Counted from the first letter of the stretch, positions 17,624 through 27,196 are shown. The stretch is 64,000 bases of DNA from Paenibacillus sp. MAEPY2 (GCF_000499205.1 NZ_AWUK01000020.1:1-64000); one strand, 5' to 3'. Program-made: numbers and translations. Notes: generated from the sequence alone by a model not told the origin.

Positions 17624-18663
17624 TGTGCTTCTCCTTCTCTCTGGTCCGCGTACAGGAAACATCGGACCATATGCTGGTCTGAGATCGCGGTTTTCGGTAC
17701 AGCCTGACGATTACATACGCCTTCAATTCTGTCCTTGCAGCGATCATAGAATCCGCACATCGGGGGCATGTTGATCGGCATCGGAACAGAGCCTTCGATG
17801 GAATCCAGCCGTTTGCTTTTGTTTCCTCCCAATCTGGGCATTGATTTAAGTAACCCTTTCGTATAGGGGTGCTTCGGATTGTTAAAGATTTCTCTCATTG
17901 GGGCCTGCTCAACAATTCTTCCGAGATACATCACCGCAACCTCGTCACACATCTCGGCGATAATACCCAGATCATGGGTCACCAGCAGAATGGCCATGCC
18001 AAATTCCGCCTGCAGGCTTTTCATGAGTTCCAGTACTTGAGCCTGAATGGTCACATCGAGCGCTGTGGTGGGCTCATCGGCAATTAGAATTTCGGGGTTA
18101 CAGGACAATGCCATCGAGATCATCGCCCGCTGACGCATACCTCCCGAGAATTCATGCGGATACTGATCGAAACGCTTGGCCTGATCGGAAATACCGACTT
18201 TGCTCAGCATCTCTAATGCGATTTTTTTGGCCTCTTTTTTGTTCTTCGTCTGATGGATTCGGATCGCTTCCATGATCTGATTCCCGATGGTATACATCGG
18301 TGAGAAGGCCGTCATTGGCTCCTGAAAGATCATCGAGATTTTACGGCCGCGGATGGAGCGGATCTGCTTGCCCGTCGGTTTCAGGGATAACAGATTCAGA
18401 CCATGGAGGGCCATTTCCGAGTCGGAATTGTAAGTGATTGTTCCACTCGTTTCACATTCCTTGGGATTGATGCTGATGATTGATCGGCTTGTCAGGCTTT
18501 TGCCGCAGCCCGATTCCCCGACAAGCCCAAGGGTTTTTCCTTTGTATATATTGAAGTCGACACCATCCACGGCATTCATGACACCGTTTTCCATCTGAAT
18601 CCGAATCTTCAGGTCTTGAACGGACAGTAAAGGTTGCTCCTTATGAACAGCTTGAGTTGCCAT
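17620..18663 (-). CDS. Peptide/oligosaccharide ABC transporter ATP-binding protein (OppD-like)
   Basis: A 347-residue ATPase with Walker A GESGCGKS, Q-loop MIFQEPMTAF, a degenerate signature FSGGMRQR and Walker B ILIADEPTTALD. The C-terminus carries the oligopeptide-type extension with CGFYDRCKDRIEGVC. It is the partner of the OppF-like ATPase and follows the permease genes with a small gap. AGGGGATAGC precedes the ATG. Confidence 0.93.
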   Translation of the reverse strand: MATQAVHKEQPLLSVQDLKIRIQMENGVMNAVDGVDFNIYKGKTLGLVGESGCGKSLTSRSIISINPKECETSGTITYNSDSEMALHGLNLLSLKPTGKQIRSIRGRKISMIFQEPMTAFSPMYTIGNQIMEAIRIHQTKNKKEAKKIALEMLSKVGISDQAKRFDQYPHEFSGGMRQRAMISMALSCNPEILIADEPTTALDVTIQAQVLELMKSLQAEFGMAILLVTHDLGIIAEMCDEVAVMYLGRIVEQAPMREIFNNPKHPYTKGLLKSMPRLGGNKSKRLDSIEGSVPMPINMPPMCGFYDRCKDRIEGVCNRQAVPKTAISDQHMVRCFLYADQREGEAQ

Positions 18664-18695
18664 GCTATCCCCTCGCTTGCCTAGTATTTGGACAA

Positions 18696-19841
18696 TTATT
18701 TTTTGTACGGATCTGCTGCGTCACGCAAGCCATCGCCGATAAAGTTATAGGTCAATACTGTCAGAATGACAAAAGCCAGTGGAATGAGCTTCCATGGATA
18801 AAGGGCCACATTTTCGATCTTTTGGGCCTCCTGAAGCAGCACGCCCCAACTGGTTGCCGGCGAACGGACGCCAAGGCCGAGGAAACTCATGGCCGTCTCA
18901 CCCAGAATCATGCTGGGAATCGCCAGGGTTGCCGCCACGACCAAATAACTCATGAAGCCTGGCAGCAGGTGTTTGACGATAATCTTGGCGTCCCCTACAC
19001 CAGCGATCTTTGCAGCAATTACATAGTCTTCATTCTTCAACGAAATGAACTTACCTCTGACGACCCGTGCCAGATCCGTCCAGCCAATAAAAGCGAAGAT
19101 GATAACGATGTATAAATACATGGTCACTACCGGAATGCGCGGCGGAATTGCAGCGGATAATGCCATCCACAGCGGCAGCGTCGGAAAGGAACGGATGATT
19201 TCGATGATGCGTTGAATCAAGGAATCTATCCAGCCGCCGAAATAACCGGAAATGCCTCCAATAATCAAGCCCAGGATAAAGCTAATGCCTACGCCGACCA
19301 GCGGAATGCTGAGTGAAATTTGACTGCCCAACACGATCCGGGAGAACAGGTCACGACCCATGCCGTCCGTGCCTAGCAAAAATATTCTTCCTGGCTCATC
19401 TACGGCGAACAAATGCGTGGACATCGGAATCAGGCCAAGAAACTTATATTCTTCTCCCTTTACGAAGAATTTGAAGAAGTACTTTTTTTCGGTATCCGGG
19501 ACAAACATTTTACGCAATGTTTCGGGGTCACGCTCACTTTTCAGCTCATACACAAACGGCTTGATGTGAAACTTGCCTTCCGCATCGACAAATCGAAGTC
19601 CCATAGGCGGTGCATTGACGTACTTGCTGTCATAGCTTTGCAGCCCATAGGGCGCGATAAACTGCGCGAACAGCGCAATGACGTAAAATGCAGCCAAAAT
19701 GTACATACTGATTCGGGCCAATTTGTGTTTCTTGAATTTCTGATAGATCAGCCGCCACTGCGAGCTGTATACAGTATCTTTGGGTGCTGCTGTAACTGGG
19801 ACTGCCGGCCTTTGACCTTTAAATAACGGTAGTGGTCTCAT
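18696..19841 (-). CDS. ABC transporter permease (OppC-like)
   Basis: A 381-residue inner-membrane permease with an N-terminal helix (about 42-62), a long extracytoplasmic insertion of about 90 residues, and a C-terminal BPD_transp_1 core. The EAA-type loop is recognisable around VIAAKIAGVGDAKIIVKHLLPG. The length and insertion resemble permeases of the oligosaccharide-importing branch of the Opp/Dpp family. It is separated from the OppB-like gene by only two bases. Confidence 0.92.
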   Translation of the reverse strand: MRPLPLFKGQRPAVPVTAAPKDTVYSSQWRLIYQKFKKHKLARISMYILAAFYVIALFAQFIAPYGLQSYDSKYVNAPPMGLRFVDAEGKFHIKPFVYELKSERDPETLRKMFVPDTEKKYFFKFFVKGEEYKFLGLIPMSTHLFAVDEPGRIFLLGTDGMGRDLFSRIVLGSQISLSIPLVGVGISFILGLIIGGISGYFGGWIDSLIQRIIEIIRSFPTLPLWMALSAAIPPRIPVVTMYLYIVIIFAFIGWTDLARVVRGKFISLKNEDYVIAAKIAGVGDAKIIVKHLLPGFMSYLVVAATLAIPSMILGETAMSFLGLGVRSPATSWGVLLQEAQKIENVALYPWKLIPLAFVILTVLTYNFIGDGLRDAADPYKK

Positions 19842-19843
19842 GA

Positions 19844-20842
19844 TTAGGATCCTCTGAACTCTGTACGTATTTTGGGATCAAGCCAAGCCAGCAAAATATC
19901 GGAAATAAGCGTTCCGAGAACCGTCAGCAAAGCCATGATCAATAAAAAAGTTCCAGCAAGATACATATCCTGACCGAGCAGTGCATTATGCATAACTGGC
20001 CCTTGAATCGGCAGGTTTAATACGATTGCTGTAATGGTAGCACCGGTAAAGATGGAGGACAGTGACCAGCCAAAGGTACTCACAATAGGATTCAAGGCTG
20101 CACGTGTTGGATACTTGAACAGAATCTGCATCTCTGATAGACCTTTAGCACGAGCTGTGATGACATTCGGTTTATTCAGCTCATCAAGCATCTGTCCCCG
20201 CATGATCCGAATCAGATCCGCAGTACCCGAAAGTCCGATAACAATGACCGGAATCACCATATGCTGCATTAAGTCTTTTACCTTATCCATGGACCACGGC
20301 GCATTCACGTATTCGTTGGAGAATAAGCCGAGCAACGGATTGCCGAACCACTTATAGGAAAAAAACATGAGAATGATAGCTAACAAAAAGTTGGGCGTTG
20401 CCATTCCGATAAAGCTCAGGCCGGAGAAGAAATAATCGCCCGCAGAGTACTGCTTTACTGCTGTGTAGATCCCGACCGGGATCGCGATTATATAATGGAA
20501 GGCCATCGTCACCAGCGAGACAACCAGCGTCAGTCCCATATACTGCTGGATCACCGCCATTACCGGTTTGTTGTAGTTGAACGAGAAACCAAAGTCGCCA
20601 TGCAGTATTATTTTCTTTACCCAGACGAAATATTGTTCATAGATTGGCCGGTCCAGCCCCAGATTCGCCCGCATGTCATCCATTTCAGCCTGAGTCATGA
20701 TATCCCCTGAAGCGGACATCTTGGCCGAGTAGGAGGATACGTAATCGCCAGGCGGCAATTGAATAATATAGAAGACGATAAAGGAGATCACAACAACAAC
20801 GGGAATGGCCAACAGAATTCGTTTTAAAATGTATTCAAACAT
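19844..20842 (-). CDS. ABC transporter permease (OppB-like)
   Basis: A 332-residue permease with about six membrane helices. The first helix and the GDYVSSYSAKM motif are typical of OppB/DppB proteins, and ITARAKGLSEMQILFKYPTR is the EAA loop that contacts the ATPases. GAGGAGAGG lies before the ATG. A stem-loop separates it from the binding-protein gene upstream. Confidence 0.93.
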   Translation of the reverse strand: MFEYILKRILLAIPVVVVISFIVFYIIQLPPGDYVSSYSAKMSASGDIMTQAEMDDMRANLGLDRPIYEQYFVWVKKIILHGDFGFSFNYNKPVMAVIQQYMGLTLVVSLVTMAFHYIIAIPVGIYTAVKQYSAGDYFFSGLSFIGMATPNFLLAIILMFFSYKWFGNPLLGLFSNEYVNAPWSMDKVKDLMQHMVIPVIVIGLSGTADLIRIMRGQMLDELNKPNVITARAKGLSEMQILFKYPTRAALNPIVSTFGWSLSSIFTGATITAIVLNLPIQGPVMHNALLGQDMYLAGTFLLIMALLTVLGTLISDILLAWLDPKIRTEFRGS

Positions 20843-20881
20843 CTATTCCTCTCCTCTGCACCGCGTGAATGATACAAAAGG

Positions 20882-20919
20882 AAACAATAGCAAGGATAAA
20901 TCCCTCCTCACTATTGTTT
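20882..20919 (-). other. Intercistronic hairpin between binding protein and permeases
   Basis: AAACAATAG (20882-20890) and CTATTGTTT (20911-20919) form a perfect 9-bp stem in the 95-base gap. Without a T run it is more likely an mRNA-stabilising or partial-termination element that raises binding-protein levels. Confidence 0.45.
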
Positions 20920-20937
20920 ACCTGAATGCTTCACCAG

Positions 20938-22884
20938 CTATTGCTTGATGAAAAATTGTGCCGGATGGCCTTGACCCAGCGAGCGATACTCATCGGACCA
21001 GATGAGATCCGTAGGAATGTTATGAATTTTATTCGAAGCCGTAATCAGCACCGGAGTTGGTCCCGCATATCCGATGACCCATTGATTCTTCTGGTGCAGT
21101 TTTACGATTTCATTGCTATACTGATTGATTTCATCCAGTGTCTTGCTAGCTTTGACCTTTTCCCAATACTCAAGGATTTTAGCGACATCGCCTTCAGGCT
21201 TGATGCCTTCTTTGCCGCCAGATTGGGAGTACAAACCGTAATGACCGAACCATGGAGTGATTACACGGAGCGGAACCATGGTATCCGGCCGGAAGGCTAC
21301 GTTGACGACAGAAATATTCTCGGTAGTCATCGGAATCTGGTTGGCATATTTCATATCAAAATGAGTGCCGCCGTCAACCACTTTCAGGTTCGTGCGCAGC
21401 CCCATATCCTCGTAGTATTTCTTAAGCAATTCGAGGAAGGATGCCGTATCGGTCGTGTTCTCGATCACGGTAAGCGTCAGCTCGGAGCCGTCAGGGTTCA
21501 GACGGAAGTTGTCTTTATCCCGCTTGTTTAAACCAAGCTCGTCAAGAATTTGGTTAGCTCGTTCAGGATCGTATTCCGCCCACTGCTGAGCCCACCCTTC
21601 CTGAAAACCCATTACGCCTTGCGGTACGGAAGCTTGAATCGGCTCGCCCAGTCCACTGGTGACAATCTCAGATACCTGGTTACGGTCTACCCCAATGGAG
21701 AGTGCTTCCCTGAACTTGATATCCTGAAACAATTTGCGGAGATTCGGGTCCTCTGTTGTCTGGTTTAACTGTATTCCGGCACTGGACCAAGCTGGTTGTG
21801 TCCAAGGGATAATACGGTAGTCGCCTTTTTTCTCATTCTCTTTCAACACCGTGAAGTCTTTTGAATCAAAGATCACCAGGTTGTAATCACCCGCAAGGGT
21901 TCCAAGTACCTTTTGACTTGGATCTTGAATCTTGGTCGCTACAATTCGGTCAATATACGGAAGCTGTTTGCCTTCTTTGTCTGTTTTCCAGTAGTACGGG
22001 TTGCGCTCCATGACAAACTGATCGCCGTTCGGATCATTGGTTGGCACCCATGCTCGGAGTGTAGGGATCTGGTAATGCAGCCAGTCCGTATACCCGGTTT
22101 CCATCAAGAACACTTTGGGATCTTCATAGCCCCACTGCTTCGTGATCTCCAGTGTTTTTGCATCACCAACAAACTCTGGAAGGATGGTTTTGTGGAAGTG
22201 TGCGGGAGCGAAGAACCACTTGTTATCGATGGCCACACGTTCCAGGAAGAGCACACTCGGATATTTGTGGGTTACGGTAAACGTGTAGTCATCGACCTTT
22301 TTCACTTCAGCCAACGCTCTATCTCCGGTAACGGGATCAACGGAATAATAAGCGTCATAAATCTTTTTGCCGAAAGTTTCTTTGGTCAACATATGCTCCC
22401 AATAGAAGAGAACATCATCCGCTGTGAAAGGAACACCGTCGGACCACTTCATGCCTTCCCGCAAATGGATGGTGAACACGGTGGAATCTTCATTCACTTC
22501 ATAGCTTTTGGCTACGTTTGGCTCAACCTTGTTACCTTCCTTGTTGAAGCGGAACAGCGCTTCTTCTGTTGGTTGGCCTATGCCCCACTTATCTGGAACG
22601 CCAGTCCAAGGCATATTCCAATCTCCACCGTATTGCCCGATCTCCTCAACAACCTCTTCAACCATAATGTCTTTGGAAGCCGGCAAGCGCTCAGCCAGTG
22701 CAGGCAATTTACCTTCATCAACAAGCTTTGCCAGCATCGGCGCTTCTTTTGCACTGTTGTCCGTAACAATAGGTTCTTTCACATTAGATTCCTCATTCTC
22801 GTTGTTAGCAGAAGAAAACGAGCATCCTCCCAGCACAGTCGTGATTAGAACCAGAATAATTAACAAATTGCTTTTCCTCTTCAA
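20938..22884 (-). CDS. ABC transporter substrate-binding lipoprotein, family 5
   Basis: A 648-residue lipoprotein. I place the start at a TTG codon (MKRKSNLL) because GGAGGGG sits seven bases upstream; the ATG codons further out lack such a site. A lipoprotein signal ends in TTVLGGC (Cys21). The mature part is a large family-5 solute-binding protein, with the cluster motif DSTVFTIHLREGMKWSDGVP and FTADDVLFYWEHML. Proteins of this size in the family often bind oligosaccharides rather than peptides. It heads the operon under LacI-type control. Confidence 0.92.
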   Translation of the reverse strand: MKRKSNLLIILVLITTVLGGCSFSSANNENEESNVKEPIVTDNSAKEAPMLAKLVDEGKLPALAERLPASKDIMVEEVVEEIGQYGGDWNMPWTGVPDKWGIGQPTEEALFRFNKEGNKVEPNVAKSYEVNEDSTVFTIHLREGMKWSDGVPFTADDVLFYWEHMLTKETFGKKIYDAYYSVDPVTGDRALAEVKKVDDYTFTVTHKYPSVLFLERVAIDNKWFFAPAHFHKTILPEFVGDAKTLEITKQWGYEDPKVFLMETGYTDWLHYQIPTLRAWVPTNDPNGDQFVMERNPYYWKTDKEGKQLPYIDRIVATKIQDPSQKVLGTLAGDYNLVIFDSKDFTVLKENEKKGDYRIIPWTQPAWSSAGIQLNQTTEDPNLRKLFQDIKFREALSIGVDRNQVSEIVTSGLGEPIQASVPQGVMGFQEGWAQQWAEYDPERANQILDELGLNKRDKDNFRLNPDGSELTLTVIENTTDTASFLELLKKYYEDMGLRTNLKVVDGGTHFDMKYANQIPMTTENISVVNVAFRPDTMVPLRVITPWFGHYGLYSQSGGKEGIKPEGDVAKILEYWEKVKASKTLDEINQYSNEIVKLHQKNQWVIGYAGPTPVLITASNKIHNIPTDLIWSDEYRSLGQGHPAQFFIKQ

Positions 22885-22986
22885 GCTAAACCCCTCCACA
22901 TTTGGATTCACCATTAAACTTGCCTGCATTGCTCTGGTTGGCGCTCACCTCCCTGACGGAATAAACCTCTATGTAAAATATGTAGG

Positions 22987-23010
22987 CATTATTAAACCGG
23001 TTTAATAATG
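22987..23010. promoter_or_regulatory. LacI-type operator 1
   Basis: A perfect 24-bp palindrome centred on AAACCGGTTT with CATTATT/AATAATG flanks. It lies about 100 bases upstream of the binding-protein start and is the likely target of the LacI-type regulator of the same operon. Confidence 0.8.
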
Positions 23011-23049
23011 TGGCGAAAAAGAAGTTCTCGTTGGGAAAACATCACACAA

Positions 23050-23067
23050 AATTAAACCGGTTTAATT
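23050..23067. promoter_or_regulatory. LacI-type operator 2
   Basis: A perfect 18-bp palindrome AATTAAACCGGTTTAATT whose centre is 60 bp from that of operator 1. Paired sites at this distance suit cooperative binding or looping. Confidence 0.8.
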
Positions 23068-23081
23068 ACCATATAAGAAAA

Positions 23082-23095
23082 TGTAAACGCTTTAT
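23082..23095. promoter_or_regulatory. Possible cre site (CcpA) overlapping a -35 box
   Basis: TGTAAACGCTTTAT matches the cre consensus TGWAARCGYTWNCW except at one position. On the minus strand its end reads TTTACA, a good -35 box, so CcpA binding would repress the ABC operon when preferred sugars are present. Confidence 0.5.
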
Positions 23096-23225
23096 TTGTA
23101 TATAATACATGGCTTACTGTGTTCAAGCAATAGCGTTTTAACAAAAAAATTGTTGTTTCTTCAAAATGATTTCAGGAATTTTTCAGGAACAGCTCGGTTC
23201 ATTTCAAACCATATCCTCACTCACA

Positions 23226-23258
23226 AATCCAAGTATAGGTTCCAATTGTACTTGGATT
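23226..23258 (-). terminator. Hairpin behind the DUF5054 gene
   Basis: AATCCAAGTA (23226-23235) and TACTTGGATT (23249-23258) form a perfect 10-bp stem between the DUF5054 gene and the ABC operon promoter. The T run is poor. Confidence 0.45.
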
Positions 23259-23303
23259 ATTATCCAATCATCAATTTTTGGTAAAATTCCACAATATCTT
23301 CTT

Positions 23304-25418
23304 TTATTTGCGGTTTGCAGTTGTATTTAGTCGGAAGCGGAATTTGGCATCCTCGCCGTACCACATAGGGAAATTCGTGCCCCAGATATTGTTATGCAGA
23401 TTAAACTGCCATCCGGATTCAAGCGAAACAAACGAATTGTCGAATTGCAGCAGTCTTCTCTGTCCAGGTGCGACTAAAGGAGAATCCAGCGTTTCAATTG
23501 AAGCATGTCCATCTGCGCCTTCATAGAACACTCCCCTGTCTACAGCGTGTAGATTGCGGTTGCCGTCTTTTACAACATTCAACGGGGAGATTCGTCCTCC
23601 AAGCTTATCCATCATCCACAGATTGGGGTTATCCACCTTGAGGCCACATCCGAACCAACTTGCCTCCGGAAGACGATTCGCTTCTTTTCCAAACCATTGC
23701 AAGCTAACCTCAATCACTCCTGCCTGCGTAAAAGTGTACACCAGCTCCAGTTCCTTGGGTGCTCCGTACAATTCATAACTTTCTGCTGGCATGGATAACC
23801 GGAACCCGTACGTATCGCCATGAGCACTGCCTGAAATGTTCATGTCGGTCACGATTGGCAGATACACCTGATGGCTTGGCAGCGGGCGCACAAATTCAAA
23901 GCCAGGCTTGCTGAAATCGGCATCTGCCCAAGGATGGGTCACCGGAAGGTTCTGCATATAAGTGCGGAAATATCGATCGTAATCCTCCGTACCGAAGGTC
24001 TCATAGGCATAGGCCCCGAACGGATGCTTTGCATTCACCCAATTCTTTCCCTTCTCGTCCGTCAGCTGAATCAGGGCTCCATTGTTATTGAAGGCCAACT
24101 GATATCCGCCACTGTTATACACTTGATGGGTTATCACGGATACTGTGTCGGCAAACGCACGCTTAACTGGAGTTAGTTGTTCAAAAGCTTGCCGCGCTTC
24201 CTTCTGTTTATCATCACTCAGGCACGCCACAGCCTTGTCCAAGTATTCCCGCTGTTCCGCCCAAGAGCTCTCTATCATGGAATAAGTGCGACGGCTCGTC
24301 TCAGAGGAAAATAGTCCACTGGAATGACTGTCGAACTCATCCATGGCGAACGCACCGATATATTGAAACTTTGCGGGGATATCATCCACATCGACGTCAT
24401 TAATTTCCCGCGCCCGGTTGAAGTCAGGCTTAGTATAATTCCGGAAATCCGGAAGCCATTTCTTCACATCAAGCCCCCACGTATGTTCCACAACAAGCAG
24501 CATGGCATCACTCATGCCTTTATATTCAGCGTCTGCCGGATCGATCCGGCCTTCGGTCAGCCACTTGTCTCTTAACCGCTGCAACTGGCGAAATCGGGCT
24601 ATTTTCAGCGGGTCGGTACCGCCTCCATGAATCCAGGTATCCCCGAGCTCTTCACGTACAACAGGTAATTGGTCCCGAACCTGATCAAGATGCACTGCAA
24701 ATGCATCCAGAGATGAAGCCATAATCTGTGCATCGGGGTAACGTTCCTGGATATGCTGGAACTGTTCACGAATCTCTTCTGCGCTTGGCGGTCCGCAATT
24801 GTCGCCCGTATGAGCGAACAACAAGATATCGTCGATACCTTCGATTTCGACTGCCTCCCCATAGGTGTCCGCATAGTTGACGATGATCTCACTGCCATCC
24901 GGTGCCTGCCACCTGAACAGCTTGGGCACATCCGGGCGCATGGAAGCCGGATTAACCCCAAGATGCATATACCGGAGACCCGCTTCACTCATCAAGGGCA
25001 CCATGGACAAGGTATGGCCGGGTACATCCGTCATTTTTGCCGCAATGGTTGTTTTACCAAACTGTTTATCCAGATCCAGTCCGATGGACAACCCGTAGCG
25101 AAATAATGAGGCGTCCATCAGTTCGGTATGCGTCGTGAACGGCAGACCGTGCCACACGATATGACCTTTGCGGATCGCCTGTTCCATGGCCTGTTTCCCC
25201 TCTTCGGTCGCATGATTAAGATAGTGGCGGATCAGCCAGGAACCCGTGGTCCAGATGAATCTCTCCCGTCCTCCCTCCGCTTTCAACTGCGCAGAAAGTG
25301 CGATTGCTTTGGGCACATATTCTTCCACGTACTGCCTTACGACATTTTCCGCCAAGTGGGTAAATCCGATATCCAGGTGCGTTTTGAAAACGACATGTAC
25401 TCTTTTTGGGTTAGTCAT
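23304..25418 (-). CDS. DUF5054 protein, GH38-like glycosidase fold
   Basis: A 704-residue cytoplasmic protein without signal peptide. The N-terminus HVVFKTHLDIGFTHLAE resembles the metal-binding His-x-Asp start of GH38/GH57-type barrels. TDVPGHTLSMVPLMSEAGLR corresponds to the GH38 DxxGH region holding the nucleophile, and FRWQAPDGSEIIV follows as in alpha-mannosidases. It probably cleaves a glycan imported by the neighbouring ABC system, but the linkage is unknown. I chose the ATG at MTNPKR, which has GGAGG upstream. It is transcribed in the same direction as the ABC operon. Confidence 0.78.
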   Translation of the reverse strand: MTNPKRVHVVFKTHLDIGFTHLAENVVRQYVEEYVPKAIALSAQLKAEGGRERFIWTTGSWLIRHYLNHATEEGKQAMEQAIRKGHIVWHGLPFTTHTELMDASLFRYGLSIGLDLDKQFGKTTIAAKMTDVPGHTLSMVPLMSEAGLRYMHLGVNPASMRPDVPKLFRWQAPDGSEIIVNYADTYGEAVEIEGIDDILLFAHTGDNCGPPSAEEIREQFQHIQERYPDAQIMASSLDAFAVHLDQVRDQLPVVREELGDTWIHGGGTDPLKIARFRQLQRLRDKWLTEGRIDPADAEYKGMSDAMLLVVEHTWGLDVKKWLPDFRNYTKPDFNRAREINDVDVDDIPAKFQYIGAFAMDEFDSHSSGLFSSETSRRTYSMIESSWAEQREYLDKAVACLSDDKQKEARQAFEQLTPVKRAFADTVSVITHQVYNSGGYQLAFNNNGALIQLTDEKGKNWVNAKHPFGAYAYETFGTEDYDRYFRTYMQNLPVTHPWADADFSKPGFEFVRPLPSHQVYLPIVTDMNISGSAHGDTYGFRLSMPAESYELYGAPKELELVYTFTQAGVIEVSLQWFGKEANRLPEASWFGCGLKVDNPNLWMMDKLGGRISPLNVVKDGNRNLHAVDRGVFYEGADGHASIETLDSPLVAPGQRRLLQFDNSFVSLESGWQFNLHNNIWGTNFPMWYGEDAKFRFRLNTTANRK

Positions 25419-25508
25419 TGTTGTCTGAGCCTCCGTTGTTAGATTCACAGTTATCACTGTTTTTTGAATACTCCAGGTCGATCTCCGGTGTAGTCCTCTA
25501 ATAAGCAT

Positions 25509-25541
25509 GGGAGACCCGCTTCACGTGAAAGCGAGTCCCCC
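25509..25541 (-). terminator. Hairpin behind the crystallin-Vps62 gene
   Basis: A stem of about 12 bp (GGGAGACCCGCTT with AAGCGAGTCCCC, two mismatches) follows the stop codon. There is no clear T tract. Confidence 0.45.
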
Positions 25542-25554
25542 TGTTTGATTTCGT

Positions 25555-27042
25555 TTAATCTAAAATAACGTCATTCGTTAATGCACCTTTTTCCTGCGGA
25601 CCTGTAGGTCCTCCAGCAAGCAGCGGCTGACCAAAGAAAGAGCCTTGGGACGGATTTCCGAATCTATAGACAGACAGGCTGTTCGGATTGCTGTAATCCC
25701 TGTCCAGCCATGACGGCCAATTATTCCCCAGACCGTTGCCTGTCCGGTTATTCGGATCATACTGAAAAGCCTGGATGTTGTTCCAGGTATCCCATGCCGT
25801 TCCCTGATTGGTTACATCAATCAACTGGGTCACGACAAGTTCCTGATAGACATGATTGCCGGGGTCTTTCCACATCCCATGGGAACCAAACGCCGAATAG
25901 GCGACAGGATGCGTATTGTTTATTTTGTCCACTTCACCCCAATTGTAGGTTGTACCGAAAGAATGTGCACCATAGTAGACTTGTACTGGTTTCACATAGT
26001 TACTGTTCTGATCGGTGAACTTCGCCAATCTGACCGTAACCCGCTCCCAGTCCCCCACATGATCTCCCACTTCCGTACCAAACACCGTTTTTCCAAGATC
26101 ATAAGGACTGAACTGGAAATATACAAGGTCAACGTTGTTATATTCCTTCTCCACCCAAAACGCGTAGATTGGCGCATTAGCCAGATCTCCTGTAAAATAC
26201 GGCAGTTTCAGGGTATAGGGATTCAACTCTGTTTTTGTCTTGAATTCATACAATCCCGAATCTGGGTTCACATACCGATCCACATAAGGCAGCGTATGTT
26301 CTACCGAAGACGGAAAATAGCTCTCTCCCTGGGCAAACCAGATTCTTGGCGCAAAGGTTTGCAAAATTTCACGTTTAGCTGCATCACTGTAATTGTTACC
26401 CGGAACGGCAACCGATGTGTTATCCAACGGAGAGATAGCTTCAACCTTCAGGCTGGATACAGAATCATTAATGTCACTGCCAACATAAATCGCATCTGCA
26501 GTCAGAACCTTAGAGTAGCCGCCGAAATTGTAGTCTTTGTACAGTGTTACCTTATACCCGGGGGCAACGCGGAGTGCAGAGATGGTGTCATTCCCCACTC
26601 CATTCTTCAATTCGTCCACATTATAGCTGCCAATATCAAACTGCTGCTCAAAACCTCCATAAGGCGAATTAGAATACGCGATAACCGGTTTATTGGGGCC
26701 TCCGATCCGCTCCACTTTCAGGCTGGAGGTTGCGTCGTTAAAATCATCGAGCCAGCCTGCGTCCCCGGTCAGCATTTTGGTACCTCCGGAAAAATCCTTG
26801 TCACGATATAAGGTTAAACGATATCCCGGGGCTACCTTTACCGAGGATATTTTATCGTTGCCCACCACGTTAAGCTGACTCACATTAAACAGGCCAACCC
26901 CAAATTGTTGGGAGGTGCCTCCAAAGTCTCCATCCTGGTACACTGTTACGGGATTATCATCTGCCGCCTGCGCAGGCTGCGCCAGTGGAAAGAAAAGAGA
27001 TACTGCCAAGAACGAAGCTGCAAGCAAGGATTTGATTGTCAT
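25555..27042 (-). CDS. Secreted beta/gamma-crystallin and Vps62-like protein
   Basis: A 495-residue secreted protein. The signal peptide ends near AQPAQAADD (about residue 27). Two beta/gamma-crystallin-like domains follow (about 30-110 and 115-205). Each has the YxDxxFGG-type opening (VTVYQDGDFGGTSQQF; VTLYKDYNFGGYSKVL) and the N/D-x-x-S-S Ca2+-site pattern (NDKISSVKV, NDATSSLKV, NDTISALRV, NDSVSSLKV). Residues about 225-480 match the Vps62-type domain, including FAPRIWFAQGESYFPSS and DHVGDWERVTVRL. It is probably a calcium-stabilised extracellular protein of unknown activity. AGGAG precedes the start; a GntR-type regulator gene lies upstream. Confidence 0.82.
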   Translation of the reverse strand: MTIKSLLAASFLAVSLFFPLAQPAQAADDNPVTVYQDGDFGGTSQQFGVGLFNVSQLNVVGNDKISSVKVAPGYRLTLYRDKDFSGGTKMLTGDAGWLDDFNDATSSLKVERIGGPNKPVIAYSNSPYGGFEQQFDIGSYNVDELKNGVGNDTISALRVAPGYKVTLYKDYNFGGYSKVLTADAIYVGSDINDSVSSLKVEAISPLDNTSVAVPGNNYSDAAKREILQTFAPRIWFAQGESYFPSSVEHTLPYVDRYVNPDSGLYEFKTKTELNPYTLKLPYFTGDLANAPIYAFWVEKEYNNVDLVYFQFSPYDLGKTVFGTEVGDHVGDWERVTVRLAKFTDQNSNYVKPVQVYYGAHSFGTTYNWGEVDKINNTHPVAYSAFGSHGMWKDPGNHVYQELVVTQLIDVTNQGTAWDTWNNIQAFQYDPNNRTGNGLGNNWPSWLDRDYSNPNSLSVYRFGNPSQGSFFGQPLLAGGPTGPQEKGALTNDVILD

Positions 27043-27196
27043 CATCGGGCTCCTCTTCGAATATTGATTTCGTTTATTGCCAACGCTCGTACGTTCATTT
27101 CTTTTGGCTCTGCAGGTCATTTCCCAGGATGTATGGTGGCGCTTTCCGAAAGGCCCCCCCTTCATTCTTCTGGTACGTGGTATATCTTCACACTAA

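Noticed and set aside
21913..22848. A 311-codon open frame on the plus strand
   Set aside because: It is the shadow of the binding-protein gene; no initiation signal and no motif.
25852..26811. A 319-codon open frame on the plus strand
   Set aside because: It is antisense to the crystallin-Vps62 gene, which has a signal peptide and clear repeats; the plus-strand frame shows no recognisable domain.
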